Positions 8,518-17,818 of a DNA stretch of 64,000 nucleotides are shown in pieces. Position 1 is the first letter of the stretch. Each line of letters opens with the position of its first letter. Position numbers and translations under genes: made by a program. The notes beneath the pieces were generated by a model. That model ran no database searches. It saw nothing but the letters and a program-made list of their open reading frames with translations, and was not told where the DNA came from. Origin of the DNA: Acidimicrobiales bacterium (lineage in GTDB: Bacteria; Actinomycetota; Acidimicrobiia; Acidimicrobiales; JACCXE01); the NCBI GenBank assembly GCA_035546775.1, contig DASZWD010000047.1:1-64000 (forward strand), written 5' to 3'.

Positions 8518-9960
8518 GTGACGGTGGTGGACGACGTCGTATGGATGGACGCCACGGCCCAGGCCGAGTTGGTGCGCGCCGGTGAGGTGTCGCCGGTCGA
8601 GCTGGTGCAGAGTGCCATCGACCGCATCGAGCGCGTCGACCGCGAGTTGCACTCGATCATTCACCGCCGCTTCGAAAAGGCGCTCGACGAAGCCCGCTCG
8701 CCACAGTTGCCCGACGGACCGTTCCGCGGCGTGCCCTTCGTGGTCAAGGACCTCTACGCGCCGACCGCCGGCGACCCGATGCACAACGGCATGCAAGCGC
8801 TCAAGGATGTGGGATACGTCGCGCCGGCAGACAACTGGCTGACGGCCCGCTACCGCGCCGCGGGGTTCGTCTTCGTCGGGCGGACGAATACCCCCGAGTT
8901 GGGACTGGTGCCGACGACCGAGCCCGCGGCGCACGGGCCCACGCGCAATCCGTGGTCTCGCGAACACACTGCCGGTGGGTCCAGCGGCGGCAGCGCCGCC
9001 GCGGTCGCGGCCGGCCTCGTTCCGGCGGGCCACGCCAGCGACGGCGGAGGGTCGATCCGGATCCCCGCCAGCATGTGCGGACTCGTCGGGCTCAAGGTGT
9101 CGCGTGGCCGTATCACTGCCGGGCCCGACCGCGACGAGAGCGGCCTGAGCGTCAACCACGTCGTGACGCGGTCCGTGCGCGACTGTGCCGCCATCCTCGA
9201 CGCCACGTATGGGCCGGGCCCGGGTGACGCCGCGATCGCGCCGCCGCCGCGACGCCCGTACGTGGAAGAAGTCGGCGCGGAGCCCGGTCGGCTGCGCATC
9301 GGGCTGCTCGCCGCCAATCCCGGCGGCGAGCTTCATCCCGACTGCGAGGCAGCGGTGCGCGCTGCGGGGAAGCTGCTCGAGTCGCTCGGCCATCACGTGG
9401 CCGAGGAGCACCCGCCGATTCTCGACACTGCCCGCGAGCTCAGCGGATCATTCGGCGCGCGCTGGTGCGTCAACGCCCGCATGGGCGTCCTCGGTGCTGG
9501 CGAGTTGATCGGGCGGGAGTTGTCCGAAGCCGACGTCGAGCCGGTCACCTGGGCCATGGCCTCGGTCGGTGCGCAGGTCAGCGGCGTCGACCTCGCCCGC
9601 GGCCTCGCCGCCAGCGCCCGCCTGACGCGCGCCCTCGGACTCTGGTGGGCCGAGGGGTGGGATCTGTTGGTCACGCCGACGCTCGGCACGCCACCGCCGC
9701 GGCTCGGCGAACTAATCGGCACGCCCGAGGATCCGATGCGCGGCGTCGTCCGCACCGCCGCGGTCGTGCCCTTCACGACGCACTTCAACGTAAGCGGTCA
9801 GCCGGCGATCTCATTGCCGCTGTCATGGAACGCCGAGGGCTTGCCGATCGGCGTGCAACTCGTCGCCGACTACGGCCGGGAGGATCTGCTGCTGCGCATC
9901 GCCGCGCAACTCGAGGCGGCGCAGCCGTGGAGCGATCGGCGTCCGCCGCTAGGCCGCTGA
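8518..9960 (+). CDS. Amidase-signature family amidohydrolase
   Basis: The product is 480 residues. The Ser-cisSer-Lys triad is visible: Lys77 in [10 protein letters not shown], the glycine-rich [16 protein letters not shown] block with cis-Ser at 155, and nucleophile Ser179 in [12 protein letters not shown]. These enzymes hydrolyse carboxamides or aryl acylamides to acid and amine in the cytoplasm. It is a stand-alone gene without gatB or gatC neighbours and lacks a GatA-specific context, so a catabolic amidase is more likely than a tRNA amidotransferase subunit. The GTG start at 8518 has GGAGGAGA about 7 bases upstream. Confidence 0.9.
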   Translation: MTVVDDVVWMDATAQAELVRAGEVSPVELVQSAIDRIERVDRELHSIIHRRFEKALDEARSPQLPDGPFRGVPFVVKDLYAPTAGDPMHNGMQALKDVGYVAPADNWLTARYRAAGFVFVGRTNTPELGLVPTTEPAAHGPTRNPWSREHTAGGSSGGSAAAVAAGLVPAGHASDGGGSIRIPASMCGLVGLKVSRGRITAGPDRDESGLSVNHVVTRSVRDCAAILDATYGPGPGDAAIAPPPRRPYVEEVGAEPGRLRIGLLAANPGGELHPDCEAAVRAAGKLLESLGHHVAEEHPPILDTARELSGSFGARWCVNARMGVLGAGELIGRELSEADVEPVTWAMASVGAQVSGVDLARGLAASARLTRALGLWWAEGWDLLVTPTLGTPPPRLGELIGTPEDPMRGVVRTAAVVPFTTHFNVSGQPAISLPLSWNAEGLPIGVQLVADYGREDLLLRIAAQLEAAQPWSDRRPPLGR

Positions 9961-9988
9961 CCGCTGCGCGATCACCTTTTGGCGACTG

Positions 9989-10960
9989 CTACCAGGCGTA
10001 GGCCTCGGGGGCGGCGCCGCCGGGCCCGGGAAAGATGCGGTCGAGCTCGTCGAGCACGGCGTCGTCGAGGGTGATCTCGAGGGCACGCAACGCGCCGTCG
10101 AATTGCTCGAGCGTGCGCGGCCCGATGATCGGCGCCGTGACGGCCGGGTTCGCCAGCAACCACGCGAGCGCGACGTCGGCGGGCTGCTCGCCCCGATCGG
10201 CGCACAGCTTCTCCCACGCTTCGAGTTGCGGGCGGTGCTTCTCGACTTGCTGCTGCAACCGCTGCGCACCCCGGCGACCCTCGGTCACCTTCTGGAGCGC
10301 ACCGCCGAGGATGCCGCCGCCGAGAGGGCTCCACGGGATCACACCGAGGCCGTAGTCGCGACACGCCGGTAGCACTTCGAGTTCGACTGTGCGGGCGTTG
10401 AGGTTGTACAGGCTCTGTTCGGAAACGAGTCCGAGCGAGCCGCGCACGTGCGCCGCTTCGTTCGCCTTGGCAATGTGCCAGCCGGCGAAGTTGCTCGACC
10501 CGACGTAGAGCACTTTGCCCTGGGCGACGAGCAGGTCCATCGCCTGCCAGATCTCGTCCCACGGCGTGTCGCGGTCGACGTGATGCATCTGGTACAGGTC
10601 GATGTGGTCGGTCTGGAGGCGGCGCAGGCTGTCCTCACACGCCTGGCGGATGTGCAGCGCCGAGAGCCGATTGGTGTTGGGCCACGGGTCGCGCCCGCCG
10701 TACACCTTGGTGGCGATGACCGTCTTCTCGCGGCGACGGCCGCCCTGCGCGAACCAGCGTCCGATGATCTCTTCGGTCGTGCCTCCGCCGTACATGTTGG
10801 CGGTGTCGAAGAAGTTGATGCCGAGGTCCAGAGCTCGGTCCATGATGCGATGCGCATCAGCCTCCGACGTCTGCGCGCCCTCTTGGGTGCCGAAGTTCAT
10901 CGTGCCGAGGCACAGCGGGCTGACGCGCAGGCCCGTGCGTCCGAGGTGTCGGTATTCCAT
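9989..10960 (-). CDS. Aldo/keto reductase
   Basis: The product is 323 residues with the AKR (beta/alpha)8 signature. The tetrad is Asp52 and Tyr57 in FFDTANMYGGG, Lys85 in VIATKVYGG and His126 in LYQMHHVDRD. The C-terminal cofactor region IIGPRTLEQFDGAL fits NADPH binding. It resembles the YajO/Tas-type (AKR11/12-like) group that reduces aldehydes and ketones. The substrate is unknown. CAGCAT ends 6 nt before the ATG on the coding strand, in the position of a leaderless -10 box. It is divergent from the pyruvate kinase gene with a 50-bp gap. Confidence 0.9.
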   Translation of the reverse strand: MEYRHLGRTGLRVSPLCLGTMNFGTQEGAQTSEADAHRIMDRALDLGINFFDTANMYGGGTTEEIIGRWFAQGGRRREKTVIATKVYGGRDPWPNTNRLSALHIRQACEDSLRRLQTDHIDLYQMHHVDRDTPWDEIWQAMDLLVAQGKVLYVGSSNFAGWHIAKANEAAHVRGSLGLVSEQSLYNLNARTVELEVLPACRDYGLGVIPWSPLGGGILGGALQKVTEGRRGAQRLQQQVEKHRPQLEAWEKLCADRGEQPADVALAWLLANPAVTAPIIGPRTLEQFDGALRALEITLDDAVLDELDRIFPGPGGAAPEAYAW

Positions 10961-11010
10961 CGGCCCATGCTGTCACGCAGGAGTTCGGAGTCGCCCGTAG
11001 CGTTACGGCC

Positions 11011-12447
11011 ATGAGCCGTCGTACCAAGATCGTGGCCACCGTCGGGCCGGCGTCGGATGCGCCCGCCGTGCTGCGCGGGATGATCGCGGCGGGCATGAAC
11101 GTGGCGCGGGTCTCGCTGTCGCACGGCTCGCTCGACGACGCACTCGGCCGCGTGCGCCGCATTCGCGAGGCCGCCGCCAGCGAAGGCCAGATCGTCGGCG
11201 TCCTCGCCGACCTTCCGGGACCCAAGATCCGCGCCGCCGAGTTCGTTGCGGGCGGTGCGCTGCTCGACGACAACCACGTCATCACCCTCGTTCCTGCCGG
11301 ACCCAGGGACCGCAGCGACGGCACGCGCATCGCCGTCGACCTGCCGACGCTCCTGGAGGATCTCCACGTCGGCGATCACGTCGGACTGGGCGACGGCGGG
11401 ATGCAGCTCGTGGTCGAGGACGTGCTCGCCGATCGAGCCACGGCCCTCGTCCTGCGCGGTGGCGTCGCCCAGGGCCGTCCGGGCGTGACGCTGCCACCCG
11501 GGCGTTCCGCGCTCTCCGCGCCGACTCCTGAGGACCTCGCGCTCCTCGACGGCCTGGTCGAACACGTCGATGCCGTCGCCGTCTCGTTCGTACGTCAGGC
11601 CGCCGACATCGAGCGGGCCCGCGCCGCGGCGCCGAACTCCATGCTCGTTGCCAAGATCGAAACCCAGGAGGCGGTCGACGCGCTGGACGAGATCATCGCG
11701 GCGTCCGACGGCGTCATGGTCGCGCGCGGCGACCTCGGTATACGGTGCGCGCTCGAGGACGTGCCGCATTACCAGAAGCGCATTATCCGCACCGGCGTCG
11801 CCTACGGGCGGCCGGTCATCACCGCGACGCAGATGCTCGAGTCGATGATCGCCGCGCCGACGCCGACGCGCGCCGAAGTGAGCGACGTGGCCAACGCGGT
11901 GTTCGACGGGACGAGTGCGTTGATGCTGTCGGCGGAGACGGCCATCGGCGCCGACCCCGTCAACGCCGTGCGCACGATGGCGCTGATCGCCGAGCGCGCC
12001 GAGCGAGAGTTCGACTACGTGGCGTGGGGGCGCGGGCTCGGTCGCCAGCAGAGCGCGGTCGCCGATGTCATGAGCGCGCAAGCGCGCATCACCGCGTCGG
12101 TGTCGGCCGCGGGATGGCGTGCCGCCATCGACGCCGACGTGGCGGCGATCATCGCCTGCACGAACAGCGGCCGGACACCGCGGGCGATCTCCCGGTTCCG
12201 CCCGCAGATGCCGATCATCGCGGTGACGCCGTCGGAAGAAACGGCGCGCCGCCTCACGATGGCCTGGGGAGTGCAGCCCCTGGTGGGCGCGCAATACGCG
12301 ACCACCGACGACATCGTGTGGTTTGCGGTCGAGGCGGCGGTGCAGTCGGGCGCCGTCACGCGCGACGACGTCGTCGCCGTCCTCGCCGGTTCGCCCGCCG
12401 ACCCCGATCCGGCGACTGACACGCTGCGGCTGGTGCGGGTGCGCTGA
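11011..12447 (+). CDS. pyk: Pyruvate kinase
   Basis: A 478-residue enzyme that converts phosphoenolpyruvate and ADP to pyruvate and ATP. Family motifs are TKIVATVGPAS, DLPGPKIR, catalytic Lys215 in VAKIETQEA, MVARGDLG, ITATQMLESM (Thr273) and DVANAVFDGTSALMLSAETA. Two departures stand out: the usual RLNFSHG near the start reads RVSLSHG, so the conserved Asn is Ser, and the GVELP block reads GIRCALEDVP. It may be a divergent second isozyme. A TAGCGT box ends 7 nt before the ATG and there is no Shine-Dalgarno, so the mRNA is probably leaderless. Confidence 0.9.
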   Translation: MSRRTKIVATVGPASDAPAVLRGMIAAGMNVARVSLSHGSLDDALGRVRRIREAAASEGQIVGVLADLPGPKIRAAEFVAGGALLDDNHVITLVPAGPRDRSDGTRIAVDLPTLLEDLHVGDHVGLGDGGMQLVVEDVLADRATALVLRGGVAQGRPGVTLPPGRSALSAPTPEDLALLDGLVEHVDAVAVSFVRQAADIERARAAAPNSMLVAKIETQEAVDALDEIIAASDGVMVARGDLGIRCALEDVPHYQKRIIRTGVAYGRPVITATQMLESMIAAPTPTRAEVSDVANAVFDGTSALMLSAETAIGADPVNAVRTMALIAERAEREFDYVAWGRGLGRQQSAVADVMSAQARITASVSAAGWRAAIDADVAAIIACTNSGRTPRAISRFRPQMPIIAVTPSEETARRLTMAWGVQPLVGAQYATTDDIVWFAVEAAVQSGAVTRDDVVAVLAGSPADPDPATDTLRLVRVR

Positions 12448-12486
12448 CCGATCGGCGACGGGCGCGACGCCGGTATCGTCGGTGCG

Positions 12487-13206
12487 GTGCCCGACAACGA
12501 TCGCCTTTACATACGCCAATTGCTGTCCGGTCGCGACTTCGCCGTAGGCAACGGGGTCGCCCAGCAGATGGTCAACTTCGCCTACGTCATCGGTGACCGC
12601 GACAAGGGCGAGGCGCTCGTGGTCGACCCGGCGTACGCCGCCGGTGAGCTGATCGACCTCGTGGAGAGCGAGGGCATGCGCGTGGTCGGCGCGCTGGCCA
12701 CGCACCACCATCCGGACCATGTCGGTGGGTCGATGATGGGCCACAGGCTCGAGGGTGTCGCCGAATTCGTCGGTCGCGGGGCTGGACCGGTGCACGTCCA
12801 CAAGGACGAGTCGTCCTTCGTGCAGCGGGTCACGGGTATCGCGGCCACCGATGTGGTCGAGCATGCCGGAGGCGACACGATCACCGTCGGTGACATCACC
12901 GTCGAGGTATTGCACACGCCCGGTCACACGCCCGGTTCGATGTGCTTCCTCGTCGGCGGGGTGCTGGTGTCGGGCGACACGCTGTTCCTCGAGGGCTGTG
13001 GCCGCACCGACTTCCCCGGCAGTGACCCCGCCGCGATGTACGACAGCCTCACCCGTCTCGCCACCCTGCCCGACGACACTGTCGTGTGTGCGGGCCACTG
13101 GTACTCACAGCCGGCGGTCGCGTCCCTCGGCGACGTGAAGCAGTTCAACTACGTGTACAAGCCGCGCACGAAAGAGCAGTGGCTGATGATGTTCGGCGCG
13201 CAGTAG
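12487..13206 (+). CDS. Metallo-beta-lactamase-fold hydrolase (glyoxalase II/persulfide dioxygenase-like)
   Basis: The product is 239 residues with a full set of metal ligands: His73, His75, Asp77 and His78 in THHHPDHVGG, His147 in HTPGHTPGS, Asp164 in SGDTLF and His204 in AGHWY. The GCGRTDFPGS loop is shared by glyoxalase II-like and ETHE1-like persulfide dioxygenase proteins, so the substrate could be a thioester or a persulfide. Two metals can bind, judged by the ligands. TATCGT ends 7 nt before GTG 12487, suggesting a leaderless transcript. It follows pyruvate kinase by 40 bp but probably has its own promoter. Confidence 0.85.
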   Translation: MPDNDRLYIRQLLSGRDFAVGNGVAQQMVNFAYVIGDRDKGEALVVDPAYAAGELIDLVESEGMRVVGALATHHHPDHVGGSMMGHRLEGVAEFVGRGAGPVHVHKDESSFVQRVTGIAATDVVEHAGGDTITVGDITVEVLHTPGHTPGSMCFLVGGVLVSGDTLFLEGCGRTDFPGSDPAAMYDSLTRLATLPDDTVVCAGHWYSQPAVASLGDVKQFNYVYKPRTKEQWLMMFGAQ

Positions 13207-13328
13207 GCCGACTTTCGGAGTCTGCGCGCGGCGGGTCATCGGAGAAGTACGCCGAAGATCGATGACATTCGGCCCTATCGCTTGCAGCGCGATCGGCGTC
13301 TAATGCAGTTGGGTCTGAGCGGCAGACG

Positions 13329-13763
13329 ATGAAACCGAAAGGTCGAATCGAACGTCGCTCAGAGCCGCGTCCGGACTCACACAGGAGAACTTCGATCACC
13401 AGTTCTGCATCGGTGGCGTTCGCCGCCGACATCGACGATGCGACCATCTCCAAGGCCGTTCGACCACTGTCGATCTCGCGTGCGCTCGGGCGTGTCGTCG
13501 TCACCGTGCACGGCAGCATCGAGGTGGAAGAGGCGTCCTTCCTGCGACAGGTACTCAACGACCTGATCGACGGACAAGGCAATCTCGACATCGTGGTCGA
13601 CTGCCGGCATTTGACCGCAATCGGCCATCTGGGCGTGGCTGTCCTGGTCGAAGCCGGGCGACGCACGGCGGCGAGACGCGGACGCTTCGCCCTCAGCGGT
13701 GCGCGCGACGAAGTTCGCATCGCGTTGCTTGCGTTCGCGCCGCGGAGCGGCGTCAGCGTGTAG
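13329..13763 (+). CDS. STAS-domain protein without the phosphoacceptor serine
   Basis: The product is 144 residues, with a poorly ordered N-terminal 45 residues followed by a STAS domain of the anti-sigma-factor-antagonist type (about 48-135). The strand IVVDCRHLTAIGHLGVAVLV aligns with the usual V-D-S-x-V-x-F-I-D-S-S-G-L-G-V-L. The phosphorylatable Asp-Ser pair is replaced by Gly-His (about 99-100). If it takes part in partner switching, it cannot be switched off by serine phosphorylation in the normal way. The first ATG at 13329 has no strong Shine-Dalgarno. No anti-sigma kinase gene lies nearby. Confidence 0.68.
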   Translation: MKPKGRIERRSEPRPDSHRRTSITSSASVAFAADIDDATISKAVRPLSISRALGRVVVTVHGSIEVEEASFLRQVLNDLIDGQGNLDIVVDCRHLTAIGHLGVAVLVEAGRRTAARRGRFALSGARDEVRIALLAFAPRSGVSV

Positions 13764-13775
13764 CGGGCGCTCCGC

Positions 13776-14624
13776 TCACCGATTAGCGATCTCGCTGGTC
13801 GGCGCCGGCTGGGCGAAGCGGGCCAAGGCGATGGCGCCACCGAGTGCGAGGGCGAACCCGCCGGCCGCCACGGGTGCGAGACCAGCGCGGGTTCGGTCGC
13901 CGAGCCAGGCGATGCCGACGAAGGCCGGGGCGACCGTCTCGACGGAGAACGTCACCGCCGCGACCGTCGTGACGCGGCCTCGTTGCAAGGCGGCGGCGAA
14001 GAGCACGGTCGCGAGCGCGCCGTCCACGACGATGGCGTACAGCAACGGGTCGCGCAGCGCGTGCAGCCATGGGTGGGGCACGACAAAGGCGCGCGCCGCG
14101 ATGCCGACCGCCCCGAAGGAGACGCCCGCCCCGGCGGCGAGCAGCGCCGCCGCGCTCTTGCGAGTCGACGAACCGAACGCCCACGCGATCAGCGCCAGCG
14201 CGGGCGCGGCGGCGAGCAGCAGAGTTGGCCCAGGCTCGGAGAGGCGCATTGCGTGTTCGGGTCGTGCCGTGGCGGCGAGGAGCAGCAGGCCGCCGCCGAG
14301 GGCGAGCAGCGCCCGTGCCTCGGCGTGCGACAACCGCGTCTTGAGCAGTCGGCGGGCGGCGACGGCGGTCACCCCCACGCTGCTGGCCACGGCGGCTTGC
14401 ACGACGAACAGTGGCAGTGTGCGCAGCGCGACGACGGCGGCAACGAACCCCGTCAGGTCGAGACCAAGGCCGACGAGATAGCGCCATTGCGCCACGAGCC
14501 GGGCGATGACCCGGACGTCGATGCGACCGCTCGCCGCGGAACGGTTGGCGGCGATCGACTGGACCACCGACGCCAGCCCGTAACAGGTGGCCGCGCTAAA
14601 CGCGGCGGTAAGGCCGAGAATCAC
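13776..14624 (-). CDS. DMT-superfamily (EamA-like) membrane transporter
   Basis: The product is 282 residues with about nine or ten hydrophobic helices spread evenly from residue 2 to 275, in the two-repeat layout of drug/metabolite transporters. LPLFVVQAAVASSVGVTA and GRVTTVAAVTFSVETVAPAF are the typical ends of the two repeats. No substrate can be assigned. GTG 14624 overlaps the stop of the upstream hydrolase as GTGA (14621-14624), so the two genes are translationally coupled. The frame is open further upstream, but only as a shadow of the hydrolase gene. Confidence 0.78.
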   Translation of the reverse strand: MILGLTAAFSAATCYGLASVVQSIAANRSAASGRIDVRVIARLVAQWRYLVGLGLDLTGFVAAVVALRTLPLFVVQAAVASSVGVTAVAARRLLKTRLSHAEARALLALGGGLLLLAATARPEHAMRLSEPGPTLLLAAAPALALIAWAFGSSTRKSAAALLAAGAGVSFGAVGIAARAFVVPHPWLHALRDPLLYAIVVDGALATVLFAAALQRGRVTTVAAVTFSVETVAPAFVGIAWLGDRTRAGLAPVAAGGFALALGGAIALARFAQPAPTSEIANR

Positions 14625-15391
14625 GACGAGCGCGTTTTCGCCAGGACGTCGCGCACGGCATCGGCGACGAGGCCGGGATGCGTCCGGTGGAGTTGGTGGC
14701 GGCCGCCGCGAACCGGCACCAGCGTGGCGCGAGGCAGGCGGGCGGCCAGCTCGGCCGCCGTCAACGCTGGAACGACGCGGTCGCGCGTGCCGCTGAGCAC
14801 GGTGACGGGTGCGGCGACCGAGCCGAGCTGATCGAGGAGACCGGGGAGTTCGTCGACGAGGGCGACCTGCTCGGTCACGAAGGCGCGCCACGCCCCGCGC
14901 GCGTGACTGGCGTCGAGTGCGTCGAGGGCGGCGGTACGCGCCTCTCCCGCAGGACCGAAGCGCGACAGGAACCACCGCATCGCCGGGTTCGCAACCCGGA
15001 AGGTCGCCCGCATGATCGGCAGACCAACTGCAGGGTTGGCGAGGAGGCGGTCGACGCGGCTGACCGCGCCCGGACCAATCGAACTGACGAGCACAATCCC
15101 GCGGACCAGATCGGGGCGCCGCAGCGCCAGTGACAGCGCGACGCCTCCCGACCAGCTGTGCGCCGCGATGGCGACGGGTTCAGCACCGCAATCTTCGACG
15201 ACGCCGATCAGCCACTCCGCATTCGCGGCGAAGCCTCCCGCCGCCAGCGGATTGCTCGCGTACCCCGGGCGGTCGGGGGTCACGGCGTCGACGGCGGAAC
15301 CCAGACGCTCGACGACCCGGTGCCACTCGACGCCGGCGCCGGGCTGGCCGTGTAGGAAGACGACGCGCTCGCGGTCCGACGCCTCGGTCAC
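14621..15391 (-). CDS. Alpha/beta hydrolase
   Basis: The product is 256 residues with a complete catalytic triad: Ser79 in AAHSWSGG, Asp in SGTRDRVVP (about 208) and His in GGRHQLHRTHP (about 230). The oxyanion loop HGQPGAGVEW follows the first strand. It belongs to the broad esterase, lipase, haloperoxidase and C-C hydrolase group; the substrate is unknown. The second base pattern around the nucleophile (S-W-S-G-G) is slightly unusual because a Ser replaces the first Gly. It is the first gene of a two-gene operon with the DMT transporter. Confidence 0.85.
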   Translation of the reverse strand: MTEASDRERVVFLHGQPGAGVEWHRVVERLGSAVDAVTPDRPGYASNPLAAGGFAANAEWLIGVVEDCGAEPVAIAAHSWSGGVALSLALRRPDLVRGIVLVSSIGPGAVSRVDRLLANPAVGLPIMRATFRVANPAMRWFLSRFGPAGEARTAALDALDASHARGAWRAFVTEQVALVDELPGLLDQLGSVAAPVTVLSGTRDRVVPALTAAELAARLPRATLVPVRGGRHQLHRTHPGLVADAVRDVLAKTRSS

Positions 15392-15441
15392 CGTTGGACC
15401 TTACCGGCGCAGATCGGCCGCGCAGCCACGCGCGACGACGA

Positions 15442-15469
15442 GTGACCTCGCCGCCGCCCGTCGTATCCT
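15442..15469 (+). promoter_or_regulatory. Promoter of the secreted GH31 gene
   Basis: GTGACC (15442-15447) and TATCCT (15464-15469) are spaced by 16 bp, and the ATG at 15477 lies 7 nt after the -10 box. Transcription would begin at or next to the start codon. Confidence 0.5.
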
Positions 15470-15476
15470 TCGGGAC

Positions 15477-17801
15477 ATGGGGGCGACGCGGCGGGTGGTT
15501 GTAGCAATCGCGCTGTGCGCGGGCGTGCTGGTGGCGGCCGGGGGCGCGGTCGCAGCAGCAAGCGACGCGACCGTGGTCCGATCCGGGCCGATGGTGGCGA
15601 CGGTGACGTACAAGCCGTTCGCCGTGACCGTGACGCAGAACGGCGTGCCCGTGCTCCAGTCGTCACACAGCGGTTCGGTCGGTGCTCTGGGTTTCGCCGT
15701 CGCTACGGGCGTGGCGGCGCAGACCCCGACGATCGGCTACGGCGTGTTCGCCGCCGAACCCGTTGCGTGGGTGCGCGCCACGCGCGCCGAGCCGCGTAAG
15801 GACGGGTCACTACTGGTGCGCACAACCGATCGGTTGCATTCGTTTCGCGTACGCATCTCCGCTCCGTCCGACGGCGTGATCTCGTTCGACGCCACGCTCA
15901 CGAGCAAAGCCGGGGTGCGCATGACGGGCGCGTCGTTCGCCAACGACGCGACCCAGCGCTTCCTCGGCTTCGGGGAGCGCAGCGACAGCGTCGACCAGAC
16001 GGGCCGCACCGTCGAGCAGTGGAACGAGGAAGGACCCTTCTCAGGAGGTGTCGCGCGCCCCGTCACCGAACCCGTGCTCGGTAAGCAGTGGCAGGGCCCG
16101 CCACCGGTTGGTCCGGCGAGCAACTTCACGATGCCGTGGGCAATCTCGAGTCGCGGGTACGGGTTCCTGCTCAACTCGACGTGGCTCAACCGCTTCGATC
16201 TCACGTCGCCGTCGCGCTGGCGCGTCGAGACGTTGCAGCCGGCGCTGCACTGGCGCGTCTACGCCGGCGCGGCGCCTACCGACGTGTTGCGCCGCGTCAC
16301 GAGCGATCCCCTCGTCGGTCGCCAGCCGCAGCCGTCGCAGTGGTTCTTTGGTCCCTGGTACCAACCGCACGGCAACGACGAGTACTTCGAGAAGGCGTGG
16401 CGCACGCCGCGGAGCCAGGGCGGCCTCGAGGCGCCAGTGACCGTGGCGCAGACCTACACGCACTACTTGCCGTGTGGCGCCCAAGCGCCGGATCGTGCCA
16501 CCGGCGCACAGAAGAAGGAGACGAACGGCTACCACGACTGGGGCTACAAGGTGACGACCTACGTCAACTCGTTCGTGTGCAGCAACCACCCCGACGGGGC
16601 GTATCAGTACGGCAACGCGCACGGCTATTTCGTGAAGACCCAAGCCGGCACGACGTATCCGATCCCGTACATCTCGTACCGCAAGGCGTCATCCGCCGTC
16701 GTCGACTTCAGCGCGCCGGGCGCCACGCAGTGGTGGCAGTCGCTCGTCAACGAAGCGTTGACCAATGGCTACGACGGCTGGATGGAAGACTTCGGCGAGT
16801 ACGTGCCGCCGTACTCGCAACTCGCCGACGGCCGCTCGGGCCTCGCAGCGCACAACGATTACTGCACGCAGTACCACCGCGCCAGCACTGAGCTGACGTG
16901 GCCCAAGTTCGGGCCCGACTTCGCCCAGTTCGTGCGCTGCGGCTACATCGGCACCGCGCCCAACGCGCGCATCGTGTGGGGTGGCGATCCGTCGACCGAC
17001 GACTCCGAGGCCGACGGCCTGCCGGCGGCAGTGAGCGAAGGTCTGTCGATGGGCATGTCGGGCATCGCCTACTGGGGTAGCGACATCGGCGGCTTCCACT
17101 CGATGTTCACCGCCAGGCAGACGACGCCCGAGTTGCTGACGCGCTGGATCGAGGTCGGCGCCTTCTCCGGCATCATGCGCACCGAGGCCGACGGCTACGT
17201 GCTGCCGGTGCAGGACTCGCTCTCGCGCCGGGCGCAGGTGTGGGACCCGGAGGTGCTGCCCGTGTGGCGGGCGATGACGCGATTGCGCACGCAGTTGTTC
17301 CCCTACATCTGGGATGCGGCGCAGCAGTACCAGCGCGACGGCACGCCGATCATGCGCGACTTGGCGCTGGCCTACCCGGACCAGGATGTCGCCTGGCGGC
17401 GCGGCGATCGCGCGGCCGTGGCCGCCGCGGCCTACGAGTACCTGTTCGGTCCGGACTTGTTGGTGGCACCCGTGGTGACCGTCGGCACGACATCCCGCGA
17501 CGTGTGGTTGCCGCCGGGCCAGTGGGTGAACTTCTGGGACGCCACCACCTACGACGACGCCACCGGCTCCTTCGACGCGGCACCGCATCAGCGCGTGCTC
17601 GACGGCGGCCGCGTCGTGCACGTCGACGCGCCGCTCAACCGCGTGCCGCTGTTCGTCAAGGCCGGCACGTGCCTGCGCATGCTGCCGCCCGACGTGCAGA
17701 CGCTTACGAACACGTCGGGCTTCGCGCACGACGCGTCGGTGGTGACGCTGGCGGACGGCATCGGCCGCACGCGATCGGTCGGCTACGCCGCCCACTGCTG
17801 A
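15477..17801 (+). CDS. Secreted glycoside hydrolase family 31 enzyme
   Basis: The product is 774 residues with a Sec-type signal peptide: positive MGATRR, a hydrophobic core to about 22, and AVAAA near 24-28. The catalytic nucleophile is Asp438 in WMEDFGEYVPP and the acid/base is Asp504 in VWGGDPSTDD; GLSMGMSGIAYWGSDIGGF follows, as in retaining alpha-glycosidases. The DFGEYxP motif and the SMGMSGI...SDIGG block are shared with the sulfoquinovosidase-like branch as well as with alpha-glucosidases, so the sugar is not certain. It probably acts outside the membrane on alpha-glucans or sulfoglycolipid fragments. The frame continues upstream of the ATG, but codon choice and the signal peptide fix the start at 15477. 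Confidence 0.9.
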   Translation: MGATRRVVVAIALCAGVLVAAGGAVAAASDATVVRSGPMVATVTYKPFAVTVTQNGVPVLQSSHSGSVGALGFAVATGVAAQTPTIGYGVFAAEPVAWVRATRAEPRKDGSLLVRTTDRLHSFRVRISAPSDGVISFDATLTSKAGVRMTGASFANDATQRFLGFGERSDSVDQTGRTVEQWNEEGPFSGGVARPVTEPVLGKQWQGPPPVGPASNFTMPWAISSRGYGFLLNSTWLNRFDLTSPSRWRVETLQPALHWRVYAGAAPTDVLRRVTSDPLVGRQPQPSQWFFGPWYQPHGNDEYFEKAWRTPRSQGGLEAPVTVAQTYTHYLPCGAQAPDRATGAQKKETNGYHDWGYKVTTYVNSFVCSNHPDGAYQYGNAHGYFVKTQAGTTYPIPYISYRKASSAVVDFSAPGATQWWQSLVNEALTNGYDGWMEDFGEYVPPYSQLADGRSGLAAHNDYCTQYHRASTELTWPKFGPDFAQFVRCGYIGTAPNARIVWGGDPSTDDSEADGLPAAVSEGLSMGMSGIAYWGSDIGGFHSMFTARQTTPELLTRWIEVGAFSGIMRTEADGYVLPVQDSLSRRAQVWDPEVLPVWRAMTRLRTQLFPYIWDAAQQYQRDGTPIMRDLALAYPDQDVAWRRGDRAAVAAAAYEYLFGPDLLVAPVVTVGTTSRDVWLPPGQWVNFWDATTYDDATGSFDAAPHQRVLDGGRVVHVDAPLNRVPLFVKAGTCLRMLPPDVQTLTNTSGFAHDASVVTLADGIGRTRSVGYAAHC

Positions 17802-17818
17802 CCTGGTAGGCAGAACGC

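Noticed and set aside
7747-9411. A long minus-strand reading frame upstream of the globin
   Set aside because: It is antisense to the amidase and DUF1360 genes, rich in Arg/His/Gly as expected for a shadow frame, and shows no domain.
8518-9960. The amidase as GatA
   Set aside because: No gatB or gatC gene is adjacent, and the region after the nucleophile differs from GatA; a catabolic amidase is the safer call.
10961-13098. Minus-strand 733-codon frame across pyruvate kinase and the hydrolase
   Set aside because: It mirrors the codon pattern of the real plus-strand genes and has no recognisable protein features.
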